From assembly GCA_016699535.1 (NCBI GenBank), contig CP064980.1, forward strand, positions 2,736,001-2,800,000: a stretch of DNA of 64,000 bases, given 5' to 3'. A program made the translations under genes and the position numbers. This DNA is from Myxococcales bacterium. Lineage in GTDB: Bacteria; Myxococcota_A; Polyangia; Polyangiales; GCA-016699535. The notes beneath the pieces are model-generated. The model did no database searches and was not told the origin of the DNA. It saw only the letters and a program-made list of their open reading frames with translations. Positions 26,885-36,344 of the stretch are shown in pieces (the first letter of the stretch is position 1; every line of letters begins with the position of its first letter).

Positions 26885-28458
26885 AATTAGCCATGACTCC
26901 TTTGTTTGTCCTTGCGCTCGCCGCGTTTCCTTCACAACTTTTCGCCCAAGACAGCGAGCCAAGCCAAGGCACCCAGGAGGAAAACTCCGATGAGCAGTTG
27001 CTGCCAGCATCCAAAGCGGTTTCCTGGCGGCCTTCTGAAGAAAAGAAGACCGAACAGGATTCCAGCTTCACGCTTCCCCCCGTTGAGTTAGCCAAGCGCA
27101 ACAAAACCCGAACGCTGAGCGTGTTCCCTTTTTACTTTTCCAAACGCGGCCCCGGCTACTCCGAGTTGCTTGCCGGACCCTATTATAATCGTCGCAGCAA
27201 AGATCTAAACGCTGACGTTGCCTTTCCGTTCTACTGGTCCTTTCGCGGCAAAAAGAACAGCACGCTTGTCATTCCGCCCTTTCATTACCGCGGAGGCACT
27301 GGCTTTGATGTTGGGCTAAGCCCCCTGTTTTACCATGGCCAAGAAAAAGACAGGCACTACACCGTAATTCCGCCTTTGCTTAGTTTTGCATGGCGTGATC
27401 AAGACGACGCGTATACCTTTTCGACTCTTTTTTGGCGCGTTCGCCATCGCGACGACATCGACTGGGGCATCTTTCCTCTGCTTTGGATTAACAGTAACCC
27501 GCTATCGGAACGGATTTTACTGCCGCCGCTTTTCTTCCGCTTCGTCGACCGCGAGGAGCGCGATGCGCTCACAGTCGTCCCACCTTTTTATCATCATGTT
27601 TCACTCACAGGTGCCAAGTGGGGGCTTGCACCCCTTTTGTTTCATAGCCACGACAACAAGCACCAGAGCCTAACCCTTGCGCCGCTATTCCATTATTACC
27701 GCGGGAAGCAAAACTTTCGTCTGCTGACTCCCGTGGCCGGATACCTGGAGGATAAGGACAGCAGCTCGCTCTATGCCCTGCTCTATTTCAGGCATCGCGG
27801 GCGCACCGAATTGGATGCCTTTGCCCCATTCGTTTGGTCTTGGCGTAACCCTAGGCTCTACGAATCAGCCTTCGTCTTAGCACCGTTTTTGTGGCAGTTT
27901 AGCGACCCGTCTTCCTCAAGCTTTGTTCTAGCGCCCTTCTTTGGACGCTGGAAAACTCGCAACGTTTCAAGCACTTGGGTTACGCCGCTTGCTGCACACT
28001 GGGGCTCGGAGCGAAAAGACGCCGCCTTTACTTGGATTGCTCCTACTCTTCAATTTTCGCACGATCCCAACAGCAGAACCTTCAACCTTCATCCGATTAT
28101 CTACTCCACCGAAGCTCGAACGCATCGACATCTGGTGGTCGCACCGCTGTATTGGGATTTCGAAGATTACGAAGAAGATTATCGAACATCGATTCTCTTT
28201 CCCCTCTTTTGGCGCTTTCGTAATCGCTCGACGGTGCACCAAGTGGCAGGACTCACTTACTACAACGAAGGACGCAAACACGGGAAGCGTTACTACCAGT
28301 TTCATCTGATCCCCTTTTTCGCCTATGGCTCACCTCGTCCAGGCGATCATTGGTGGACCGTGCTCTACGGTCTGGCAGGCTACGAGCGACAGGGCCGCTA
28401 CGCACGCGCCCAAGCGCTATGGCTCATGAATTTTCAAACCGACTCGCCTGAAAATTAA
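26881..28458 (+). CDS. secreted protein of tandem aromatic beta-strand repeats, unknown function
   Basis: I do not recognise the family. A signal peptide (MTPLFVLALAAFPSQLFAQ, cleaved near residue 22) is followed by about 50 polar residues. From about residue 75 to the end, roughly 20-residue units alternate aromatic hydrophobic strands and polar Arg/Asp/Gly turns: FPFYFSKRGPGY, FPFYWSFRGK, PPFHYRGGTGFD, SPLFYHGQEKD, FPLLWINSNP, APLLFHSHDNK, APFFGRWKTR, FPLFWRFRNR. At least 20 such strands are visible. This could be an outer membrane beta-barrel or a beta-solenoid. It overlaps hisS by 4 bases, so it is translated with it, with no obvious functional link. Confidence 0.6.
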   Translation: MKLAMTPLFVLALAAFPSQLFAQDSEPSQGTQEENSDEQLLPASKAVSWRPSEEKKTEQDSSFTLPPVELAKRNKTRTLSVFPFYFSKRGPGYSELLAGPYYNRRSKDLNADVAFPFYWSFRGKKNSTLVIPPFHYRGGTGFDVGLSPLFYHGQEKDRHYTVIPPLLSFAWRDQDDAYTFSTLFWRVRHRDDIDWGIFPLLWINSNPLSERILLPPLFFRFVDREERDALTVVPPFYHHVSLTGAKWGLAPLLFHSHDNKHQSLTLAPLFHYYRGKQNFRLLTPVAGYLEDKDSSSLYALLYFRHRGRTELDAFAPFVWSWRNPRLYESAFVLAPFLWQFSDPSSSSFVLAPFFGRWKTRNVSSTWVTPLAAHWGSERKDAAFTWIAPTLQFSHDPNSRTFNLHPIIYSTEARTHRHLVVAPLYWDFEDYEEDYRTSILFPLFWRFRNRSTVHQVAGLTYYNEGRKHGKRYYQFHLIPFFAYGSPRPGDHWWTVLYGLAGYERQGRYARAQALWLMNFQTDSPEN

Positions 28459-28468
28459 AAGAGATTGC

Positions 28469-30388
28469 TTAGCGCTCGAAGAAAACGGGCGAAAGCCACG
28501 CCATTTCACCGTCGTTTTGCTCAATCCGTGCATACAAAAAGCGGCTGTGTTGATCGTTAAATTCCCACTCGACATGAAGCTCCGATTCTGCGGGCTCCTC
28601 GTACGGAATGCGATGAATCTCGCCTTGATCCGCCATAAACACAATGTTCTGGACAGGGGCTGTGGCTCGAATATCGAGCGTGACCATCATGGCTTTGTTG
28701 TGCTTGATGACACTTCCCATGGGCGCGCCGTCAACGCGAAAGTCCACAATGATTTTATCGCCGCTCGTGGCATAGCAACGACGTTCTTTGATGGCTGAAA
28801 GGATAGCTTCTCTGCTTTTCTCCCTGGCTTGCACAACTGTAAGCCCTGTTCGGAAAGGATCACGTTTTCGCGCCATACCGTGATGCCATAAAAGACCATG
28901 ACTGTCTGAGCACGCAATGAAACCAAAACGAAGCCCTTGCTGCAAAGCGTTCAGTACCATTTGTTCTTTGTGCTCGCCGCGTTGACCAAGGGGATGATCC
29001 GCATACTCGTAGCAGCCGTGGCAGGAGCAAATCTCCCATACGGGCTGCTTGCGTTCGTCGTGCGCCTCCAAGTCTGCGCCCGTCCAGCCCACGTGATGCG
29101 GCACCGCAAAACCACCTGCGCTATAAACAGCATCAAGCAACTCTTTCCCGGTAGAAATCACGTCGCGGGATACAATCTCGCCGCCTTCCGACGAAAGATA
29201 AACGACTTTGTGTCCGGGACCAGGATAGGCTTTTGCTGTCCACTCGTAAGCATACAGCGTCACAAACTCACCGTCTTGATGATGACTCTCGGTGGTCTTG
29301 CACAGATAACGCCATTCGCCTGGCCCAATTCGCTTACCAAGGAAGGACTCGTGATCAGTGAGTGCACAGAAATCATCGCCATACTGGTAGCGCGCTCGCA
29401 AATAAGGCTCATCGGCGCCGCCAACGCCATCGGAATGAGCGCTGTGCTGATGAATGTCGCCAAACAGCGTCATCCGTTTTTCCTTGCTCAGACGCTCGGA
29501 GATGCTCTTTGCATGACGATGAATGGGCGATGGTGCCGTCAGCTCTTTTTCAGCAACGCAAGGCATAAGGAACTTTTGAGCATTGCCCAAAACCGGAAAG
29601 TCGTGTTTCGCAATTTCAATTCCCGCTCGCTCACGTCGTGCACTCAGAATGTGCGTTCCGGAGGCAACGGCAGCCACGCGACGACCGCGGCAGCCCCAGG
29701 TTGATTCAGCCCCCATCGGCACGCGGCGCGTCCAGCCTTGTTCACCAAGGCTCTGCCACCAAAAACAGTGCGAGCCGCGCCCAAACAGAGCCAAGCTGCC
29801 TTGCTCGCCGAGCACGAGACTTGGAAACTCAAAGCCCTGCTCTTCACCCTCGGCATCGCGATTAAGATCAGGCATGGGCGCTTTGGGCTCAAAGACCTGC
29901 CCTTGAAGGTTTACGAAGCGAAGCTCGATCCACTTGCTCACATCGACGCATTGCCGATCGCTTCGCCAGTTGTGATGAAAAGCAATCCAAGCGCCATCTT
30001 CGACCGCATACACCGCCGGAGCCAGCGCGATTGCTGGCTTTGACCAAAGCACGGCCTTTCCCTCCCCGCCGTATTGAGCCCATACGGTTGAAATCCCATC
30101 GCGGTGCTCCGTATGAACAGACCAGTTTTTATGCCGGGCAAGGCGTTCTTCTAAAGGGCTTTGTGCGATTTTGATAGCTGAAGCCGATGCATCCCAGCCC
30201 AAAATCGCATCCTGCTCTAGCACCAACTCTTCGTTACCTAAAAGCTCGCCTTGCTCGTTTGCTTCAAAGCGAAGCAGCGACTCATGCTTAGGTGTCCAAG
30301 CTATCGCGTACAACCAAAGCCGCCCCTCCGACCGATGCCATCTAGGATTGCGCAAATACCGGTCCGATTGTTGGGCAAGCAAAGTCAT
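28469..30388 (-). CDS. DUF3604/PHP-like metal-dependent hydrolase
   Basis: The N-terminal 300 residues form a beta-rich domain. From about residue 305 the PHP-type metal site begins with FGDIHQHSAHSDGVGG. It continues with FCALTDHESF, a PHHVGWTG segment and CSDSHGLLWHHG, all His/Asp motifs expected of a DUF3604/CehA-type phosphoesterase. Length is 639 residues, and the C-terminal about 100 residues form another beta domain. It lacks a signal peptide. It follows the sulfatase-fold gene after 47 bases on the same strand. The enzyme class is inferred from fold; the substrate is unknown. Confidence 0.7.
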   Translation of the reverse strand: MTLLAQQSDRYLRNPRWHRSEGRLWLYAIAWTPKHESLLRFEANEQGELLGNEELVLEQDAILGWDASASAIKIAQSPLEERLARHKNWSVHTEHRDGISTVWAQYGGEGKAVLWSKPAIALAPAVYAVEDGAWIAFHHNWRSDRQCVDVSKWIELRFVNLQGQVFEPKAPMPDLNRDAEGEEQGFEFPSLVLGEQGSLALFGRGSHCFWWQSLGEQGWTRRVPMGAESTWGCRGRRVAAVASGTHILSARRERAGIEIAKHDFPVLGNAQKFLMPCVAEKELTAPSPIHRHAKSISERLSKEKRMTLFGDIHQHSAHSDGVGGADEPYLRARYQYGDDFCALTDHESFLGKRIGPGEWRYLCKTTESHHQDGEFVTLYAYEWTAKAYPGPGHKVVYLSSEGGEIVSRDVISTGKELLDAVYSAGGFAVPHHVGWTGADLEAHDERKQPVWEICSCHGCYEYADHPLGQRGEHKEQMVLNALQQGLRFGFIACSDSHGLLWHHGMARKRDPFRTGLTVVQAREKSREAILSAIKERRCYATSGDKIIVDFRVDGAPMGSVIKHNKAMMVTLDIRATAPVQNIVFMADQGEIHRIPYEEPAESELHVEWEFNDQHSRFLYARIEQNDGEMAWLSPVFFER

Positions 30389-30435
30389 AAGCTGTGCTCA
30401 GAGCTTTTTCCTTTTAAGTTCATTAAGCAAACGCT

Positions 30436-32772
30436 CTATTCATCGTCACAATTGCCGTAGCCAAGCGCGCAAAGCTGTTTTCGGGTTTCATCGTCGATTT
30501 GAGTCGATTCTTGTTTAAGCTCTTTGCTGCCGCCTTGCTTAGCCGAAATCCAAGCTTGTCTGTCCCGGGCTCCCAGGAACTGTCCTAAAAGCGTACGACA
30601 ATAGCGCCAGGCAATCGGTCGTTGTTTGCTTGAGAGCTCATGCTGCTCTGCCGGGTCAGTTTTCAAATCAAAGAGAGAGGCATCGCCGCGACCGCCTCGC
30701 TGAATAAGTTTCCAGCGTCCGGCAGTGATCACACGGCGATTATCAAGGAAGTCACTAAAGGCAACCGAAGGCCTCGCTGGCTCGAGCTGATTCATATAAG
30801 GCCACAAACTATGCCCTTCCATGGTGGGCGGTTCCTTGATGCCGCTTAGCTCAAGGAGCGTCGGTCCGATATCCAAGGTGCTTACAGTATGAGGAACCGC
30901 TATTTTCTTAGGCACAACACCAGGAAAGCGGAAACTAAGCGGCACATGAAGGAGCTCTTCATAAACCGAATGACCATGCCCGTATTTGCCATGATCGCCG
31001 AACTCTTCACCGTGATCCGCGGTAATTACAAACACCGTATCGTCGTACACGCCCCAAGCTTTGAGTTTTTCGATAAACTCTCCCAAATGATGGTCGTGAT
31101 AACTTATTTCAGCATCATAGAGTGCTGCGAGTCTCGCTTTGTCACGTGACGAAAGCTCTATCTTTCCGCGTGAAGCGTCAACTTGGTTTTGTGAGGTATT
31201 CCTTGGGCTAATCGGGCCAGAGTAATCCTGTTTGTCGTAGAGCTGTAGAAACTCTCCGGGCGGATCATATGGCACGTGAGGATCAATGGTTTGAATGAAG
31301 GCGAAAAACTGATTGTCTTTGTTCTTTTCAATCCATTTTGATGCTTCAGTAAAAACATGCTCCGCATCCGAAATCTTCTTTTCACGAATATAGTTGGTGT
31401 AGTAGTCCCAACCCTGCTTGAAACCAAAACGGTCGGAGACATGGCCGTTTGCAATAAAGCTTCCGGTTCGATATCCGGCTTTGCGGTAAATCTCGCTAAT
31501 GAGCAAGGCGCTCTCTGAAAGCTTGGACTCCATCTGCTTGGTGCGATGGCTCTCCGGATAAAGGGAGGTTAAAATCGATGCCACAGAAGGCTTGGTCCAG
31601 TTTTCAGGCGAATGGGCCTGCGTAAAAACAGCGCCTTGATCGCTCACCGTGTCAAGCACAGGAGTTTGGACGCGGCTGTTTTTATTGTAGGGCTTGAGCT
31701 TGTCGGCTCTCAAGGTATCAATAATCAACAACACGACGTTCTTCGCCGGCTTGATTTCCGGAAGGGCATCCTTTTGACTGACGAAAACAGCAGGGCTTGC
31801 CACGGCAATCTGACCGGCGCCCTTGTTCTTCATGTCGATACGCACGGTTTGACCCACGTATTCGTCCAAGGAAATCAAATGCTCGGTCCAATAGTCTTTC
31901 GTCTCGCCCGAAAACAGTGTTTTACTATTAAGGCCGTCGGCTTTTATAGTGACGCTCATTTGCGGCTTCTTTGATTCACTAAGCGCGCTCAATGCAAAAC
32001 CAAGCTTGCCCTGCTCCGGAACCGTCACGTACCAAGTAAACTGGCTTGGTCCATCCAAGACCAAAGCATCTCGACGCTCTTTTTTGCGTTCAATTTTTTC
32101 AAAGAACGAGGTGAAACTTGGCACCTTCTGGGGCGTGGTCTCACTCTTTGGAAAGATCGCGAGGTAATCTACTGCAATCGAAACTTCTTCCCCGCCAACG
32201 TTCTTTGTGCCCCCAAGCCGCCACAACAAACTGTTTTCTCCAGGCTGAACATAAGCAGCATCAACGTCTATCGTGTATTCCGAAAACGCGTTGGCCTCTT
32301 TTAGTTGCAACGTCGAAAGGGCATGGCCGTTGATGTAGAGAGTAAGGTTGCGAGACCCTATGGCTTTGACGCGAAGCTTAAGAGACAGCGGTCCAACATG
32401 GTCCACCTGGAAAAAGCTGCGAGCCGTTGTCGATATAAGGTTTGTGTAGGTCGTCTGATTTTGGCTGAGGTCACGGCCCCAGCCGCTTCGCCAGTTGCCA
32501 CCGGTGTATTTGGGGCGATTGGGCGTACCAAAATCAATGATCAACCCATCGCGATAGTGGATGTCAGCCAGATGAGCGTGCCCAAGCAAATCGTTTTGTT
32601 TCCGAAGGTCGCTAAATCGTGGGGTATCGCCAAGCTCTCCGAGAGCGGAAGCGGATCCCTCCGCTAGCTTGCTCCCTTTATTGCAGCCATAGGCAATTCC
32701 AAGGGCCATGACAAATACGATTGTGGCGATGCGGCGCCACTGGAATAAGTTAAAGAACAACTCTTTTTTCAT
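30436..32772 (-). CDS. sulfatase-fold lipoprotein with Thr at the nucleophile position
   Basis: Start ATG at 32772 gives a lipoprotein signal ending GIAYGC; a start 30 bases upstream is also open. Residues about 40-330 are beta-rich with NLTLYINGHALS and are carbohydrate-binding-like. The alkaline-phosphatase-superfamily domain starts near 345 with VVLLIIDTLRADKL and continues with ENWTKPSVASILTSLYPE. It ends with ITADHGEEFGDHG and YEELLHVPL. The nucleophile position has Thr (WTKPSVAS) and not the Cys/Ser-x-Pro-x-Arg of formylglycine sulfatases. Phosphotransferases of this superfamily use Thr, so it could transfer or cleave phosphate esters instead. It lies 66 bases after the response regulator gene, same strand. 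Confidence 0.75.
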   Translation of the reverse strand: MKKELFFNLFQWRRIATIVFVMALGIAYGCNKGSKLAEGSASALGELGDTPRFSDLRKQNDLLGHAHLADIHYRDGLIIDFGTPNRPKYTGGNWRSGWGRDLSQNQTTYTNLISTTARSFFQVDHVGPLSLKLRVKAIGSRNLTLYINGHALSTLQLKEANAFSEYTIDVDAAYVQPGENSLLWRLGGTKNVGGEEVSIAVDYLAIFPKSETTPQKVPSFTSFFEKIERKKERRDALVLDGPSQFTWYVTVPEQGKLGFALSALSESKKPQMSVTIKADGLNSKTLFSGETKDYWTEHLISLDEYVGQTVRIDMKNKGAGQIAVASPAVFVSQKDALPEIKPAKNVVLLIIDTLRADKLKPYNKNSRVQTPVLDTVSDQGAVFTQAHSPENWTKPSVASILTSLYPESHRTKQMESKLSESALLISEIYRKAGYRTGSFIANGHVSDRFGFKQGWDYYTNYIREKKISDAEHVFTEASKWIEKNKDNQFFAFIQTIDPHVPYDPPGEFLQLYDKQDYSGPISPRNTSQNQVDASRGKIELSSRDKARLAALYDAEISYHDHHLGEFIEKLKAWGVYDDTVFVITADHGEEFGDHGKYGHGHSVYEELLHVPLSFRFPGVVPKKIAVPHTVSTLDIGPTLLELSGIKEPPTMEGHSLWPYMNQLEPARPSVAFSDFLDNRRVITAGRWKLIQRGGRGDASLFDLKTDPAEQHELSSKQRPIAWRYCRTLLGQFLGARDRQAWISAKQGGSKELKQESTQIDDETRKQLCALGYGNCDDE

Positions 32773-32838
32773 AAATCCCGCCTTACCACGCGTCAGATCC
32801 AACGGTCAACGAAAGGTTCTTACACAAAAACCGAATGA

Positions 32839-35800
32839 TTAGTCCCCCATTAAAGGAACTCTTATAAACTGAGTATAGCCAGGCTGGATTGCTACAAAAC
32901 GGTAACTGGTTTCGTGATCCTTTCGGAAAGCCAGTTCATGCTGTCCAGCCGGAAGCGGCAACTCCGCGCGACTGTCCTTAGGCCGAAGGGATACTCGACG
33001 CCCGTTGATCCAGATCGCTGAGTTTTCGTCGCTACCAAGATCTTCAAGCACAAGCAAACCTTGGCCTTCTTTGACCACCGTTCCCAAAGCGTTGACGATT
33101 CCTTCTTGAACACGGCCGTAAAACTTTTCAGTTGCACTCTGATCTTCAACCCCTTGGTTTTCGGGCAGTGCGGAAGTTTCGGGAGTTTTCTTCGCGTTGC
33201 TTCCCTGTAGCGACGTGTTTTGTCTGGCAGCAGTGGCGGCTAGCACGGTCTCGTCATGCTGAACCATTTGCCAAACACGAAAACCGATAAAGCCCAAAGA
33301 CACAAGAAACACCAAGCTCATGCCCCAAAGCCAATGATTGCTTCGGTTTTCTTTGGTGTCATCGTCGCTCAGCTTGGTGATATCAATAGCATCATCCTGG
33401 GCGTGACTACGCGGGGCGTGTGGCGACACGACCGGAGCCGTTGCTCTTGACGGGGAGTCTGGCCGCAAAGCCGCATCAAAATCGATGTGCAGCGAAGAGT
33501 CATACGAGGACGCAAATCCATCGGGAAGCTGGGGCAAATCGCCTTCTTCTGTGGTGGGCTGGGGGTGAAATTCATTCACCGGCGCAGCCACCCTTGGTTT
33601 TTCATTAACTGTTTTAGCCGGAAGGACATCCCGACGGCTTCGCTCATCTTCAAAAACAACATGCCCGGGCACTGACGAGCTATGGGCGGGAGGATAAGAA
33701 GAAATGCTTCTTTGGGTCTCTTCGACTAAAGACTGAAGGTCATCTTTGGTGCCTTGATCAGGCAATTGTTGAGCAGGCACGCCTTGTTCGATGAGCCAGT
33801 TTTGTTCCGAGGGACTTCGCGAATAGGATTGAGAGCTTGCTTCCATGTAGCTTGCGCCTGAAAGGCTATCGCTTATGATGCCACTCAAACTTCCGCCTAT
33901 GGCTTCCGGCAACGATTCCCGTTGCTTGAGCGCCATCGCTACACGGTCTTCGCCCTCGGTACCGTAGGCACCTCGCAAGGCACCACGTCTGGCCATATCA
34001 ACCAAAACAGCCTCTAGGGTCTGCGGCGCAACAGCTCCATTCAAGATGAGCTCGCGAGGTCCGCGGCCGGCGTAAAGTTCATTGACCACCCAACGCACGC
34101 GTTCTGGCGAAGTTCGTATAAAAGCGGACACGACTTCTTCGTTGAAACCAAGACTTGCAACGTGCATAAGCCCCGTTCCAGAAACGGCATCAATCAAAGC
34201 ACCCAGAAAACGGGTTCCTCGGCGAAGTGAGTCCTCAAGGGCTTCGTCGAACACATGCCGAACAGGATCATCGGCTTCGGTAATAGTGAACCTGCCAGAA
34301 GTTGCACCGAGCAACTGTGGGAGCGCAGCTTCGCCTCGTGAAAACGAACCGTCTGTTGCCGTGCGAGTGAGGCTTGCAAAGCTTCCTTGGCGAATATCAA
34401 CTTCAAATAAGTTCCAAGCATCGCGAAGAATAAGCCGTGCATTCGGGCGCACTGCGGCAATCGTTCTAAGCACTGGTACGATACCAATCCCTTCGAGTCT
34501 TCCCCGAACTTCGCCCCCGGCGTTAAGGCGCTCTTCAAGCCGTGCTCGTGGTTTGAGGACCTCGCGTACTTTTGCCAGAATCTGAGATGTTTTTGCTTCT
34601 TTTCGCAGATAAGCACTTGCGCCAGAGTTGAGTTCGCGCATGCGCTGCAAAAAATCATCTTTCCACGACAGCAGTATCACCGGAACGTCGGCCAAGCCAG
34701 GGTCGCGTTTGAGCTCACGACACAGCGCAAAGCCATCCATGACTGGCATTAAAATATCGCTTATCACCACATCCGGACGTTGCTCGCGGGCCAAGCGCAA
34801 AGCATCGAAACCATCACTTGCTTCCACAACTTTTGCGTTCTCTTCACGCAACAATCCTGCAAAAAACCAACGCACCGAAGGGTCGTCATCAACAATCAAG
34901 ATACGACGGTTAGCAAGCGCAACATGGGAAGCCGCTTGCTCATCGGATGGATGCTGATCTTCCATGACGGCCACCATGGCTGGACCACCGCGCTCTGGCG
35001 CATCGCGAAAACGAATCTTGCCCTCGCTAGCCTTTACGACAGCTTCGCGCACCCGCGAAATGGCCGACCACGTTGCAGCGAGCACCTCGGAGCCATCGCC
35101 CAAATCGACCGCGCCATGTTTACCGTCTTGTTGCGAGTCCAATAAGCCTTTGCGAATCTCGCGAATCATGCGCTCGGCGATTTCGTCGGTGGTTACCGTT
35201 CCAAGCACATCAGTGCTTGCATGACCTTCGTCTGTGTCAGTAAGTTTTCGCAGCGCAGAAATTAAGTCTTTGGCCGGCACTGATTTAGCGAGTACAAGGT
35301 CAGCGCCCATTCGCGTAAAATACTCTTGTACCTCGCTATTTAACTGCTCTACGAAGACAAGCACTGGCACAAAGTCCGTCAGTGGATCACTGCGCAGCCT
35401 GCTGATAAGTGATTTGTCGTAGCCTTCCAGCATCTGAGCGCCGACGACCACAATATCTGGCGCAGTAGAACGGGCAAGGCGCAACGCTTCCTCATTATCT
35501 TGCGCGTGCAAAAGCTCGAAAGACTCCGCGGGCAGATTATCTTGAAGCTGATCTGCTGAGTTGTGGTTATCGACAAGCAGCACACTCAACACACCAAGAG
35601 ATAGACGGGGATGCGATGATTTTTGTGCTGCACGCGGGCTCGATTTAGGCACGGGTACTGCTGTAAAGCTACCGCTCGCACGTTTCGGAGGCGACGTTGT
35701 TAGCAAACCACGAGAACGCTCAGTGTTTTTTTTATGCGTTGGCTCTTCTCTGCTTCCGCTATCATTTGCAAAACCAACCACAGTGGCAGGCGCTTGCTCT

Positions 35801-36168
35801 TGAGGTTGGGAAACCGATACGGAGTCGGGCGCCTGACTTTGCGAGCCCAAAGTTGGCAATGCAATAGCCAAGGTTTTCAAGACCTCAAGATCATCGCCGT
35901 TTACAGTTCGTTCGCTGCGAAGTACGCCCTCCACACGGTCCATCCCGACTTTCAACGCATCGACAAGGGTATCGTGTTGAAAGACTTGAGCGGATGCGTG
36001 CAACGCATGCAAGCGTCTTTTAAACTGCTCAAGTTCGTCGTGGCTGGCGCTCTGACTGCCCAGCTTAGCGATGCTTTGCCGCAACTCTTGCGACTTTCGA
36101 GGCAACGATGAGATGAAGCGACGTCGCGCAGCAGCTATCGGGCTATTTTGTCCAGACCAACTTGTCAT
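32839..36168 (-). CDS. multi-domain protein: degenerate REC, REC, PATAN/DUF4388, TM and PEGA-like C-terminus
   Basis: Start ATG at 36168 (frame open to 36183). N-terminal 100 residues are helical. A degenerate receiver domain follows (about 190-310, LSVLLVDNHNSADQL, with Gly at the phosphoacceptor position: VVVGAQM). A canonical receiver domain (about 420-540) has ILIVDDDPSVRWF, Asp in VISDILMPVMDG and Lys in YLRKEA. Next is a PATAN-like region (about 555-640, GRLEGIGIVPVLRTIA and RLILRDAWNLFEVDI), a long Ser/Pro linker, one membrane segment near 945 (WGMSLVFLVSLGFIGFRVW), and a PEGA-like end with AIWINGRRVSLRPKD. The phosphorelay partner is not in the window. A sulfatase-fold gene and the PHP-like gene follow on the same strand. 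Confidence 0.75.
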   Translation of the reverse strand: MTSWSGQNSPIAAARRRFISSLPRKSQELRQSIAKLGSQSASHDELEQFKRRLHALHASAQVFQHDTLVDALKVGMDRVEGVLRSERTVNGDDLEVLKTLAIALPTLGSQSQAPDSVSVSQPQEQAPATVVGFANDSGSREEPTHKKNTERSRGLLTTSPPKRASGSFTAVPVPKSSPRAAQKSSHPRLSLGVLSVLLVDNHNSADQLQDNLPAESFELLHAQDNEEALRLARSTAPDIVVVGAQMLEGYDKSLISRLRSDPLTDFVPVLVFVEQLNSEVQEYFTRMGADLVLAKSVPAKDLISALRKLTDTDEGHASTDVLGTVTTDEIAERMIREIRKGLLDSQQDGKHGAVDLGDGSEVLAATWSAISRVREAVVKASEGKIRFRDAPERGGPAMVAVMEDQHPSDEQAASHVALANRRILIVDDDPSVRWFFAGLLREENAKVVEASDGFDALRLAREQRPDVVISDILMPVMDGFALCRELKRDPGLADVPVILLSWKDDFLQRMRELNSGASAYLRKEAKTSQILAKVREVLKPRARLEERLNAGGEVRGRLEGIGIVPVLRTIAAVRPNARLILRDAWNLFEVDIRQGSFASLTRTATDGSFSRGEAALPQLLGATSGRFTITEADDPVRHVFDEALEDSLRRGTRFLGALIDAVSGTGLMHVASLGFNEEVVSAFIRTSPERVRWVVNELYAGRGPRELILNGAVAPQTLEAVLVDMARRGALRGAYGTEGEDRVAMALKQRESLPEAIGGSLSGIISDSLSGASYMEASSQSYSRSPSEQNWLIEQGVPAQQLPDQGTKDDLQSLVEETQRSISSYPPAHSSSVPGHVVFEDERSRRDVLPAKTVNEKPRVAAPVNEFHPQPTTEEGDLPQLPDGFASSYDSSLHIDFDAALRPDSPSRATAPVVSPHAPRSHAQDDAIDITKLSDDDTKENRSNHWLWGMSLVFLVSLGFIGFRVWQMVQHDETVLAATAARQNTSLQGSNAKKTPETSALPENQGVEDQSATEKFYGRVQEGIVNALGTVVKEGQGLLVLEDLGSDENSAIWINGRRVSLRPKDSRAELPLPAGQHELAFRKDHETSYRFVAIQPGYTQFIRVPLMGD

Positions 36169-36208
36169 GAGAATACACGGCACAAGTTATATCTTTTTTA
36201 CAACCCAC

Positions 36209-36220
36209 ACCGATATCGGT
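36209..36220. promoter_or_regulatory. 12-bp perfect palindrome upstream of obg
   Basis: ACCGATATCGGT lies between the divergent receiver-domain gene and obg, with further flanking CAAC/GTTG pairing that makes a small hairpin. It could be an operator. It may equally be chance. Confidence 0.2.
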
Positions 36221-36344
36221 TGTTTTTCGATACAACTTAGCTTGCTTATCTGCCATGAATGAGCCAAGAGTGCCAGCATATCTGCTATTTTGATATCGTT
36301 TTAGAGCGAAAAACTCTGAATGAACAACAGTTGGAAGCTCTGGC

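Noticed and set aside
28937..29704. 255-residue plus-strand frame antisense to the DUF3604 gene
   Set aside because: Shadow of a strong coding gene on the other strand; no start context or motif.
34082..34585. 167-residue plus-strand frame antisense to the receiver-domain gene
   Set aside because: Its codons are the shadow of the opposite strand; Ser/Arg-rich with no motif.
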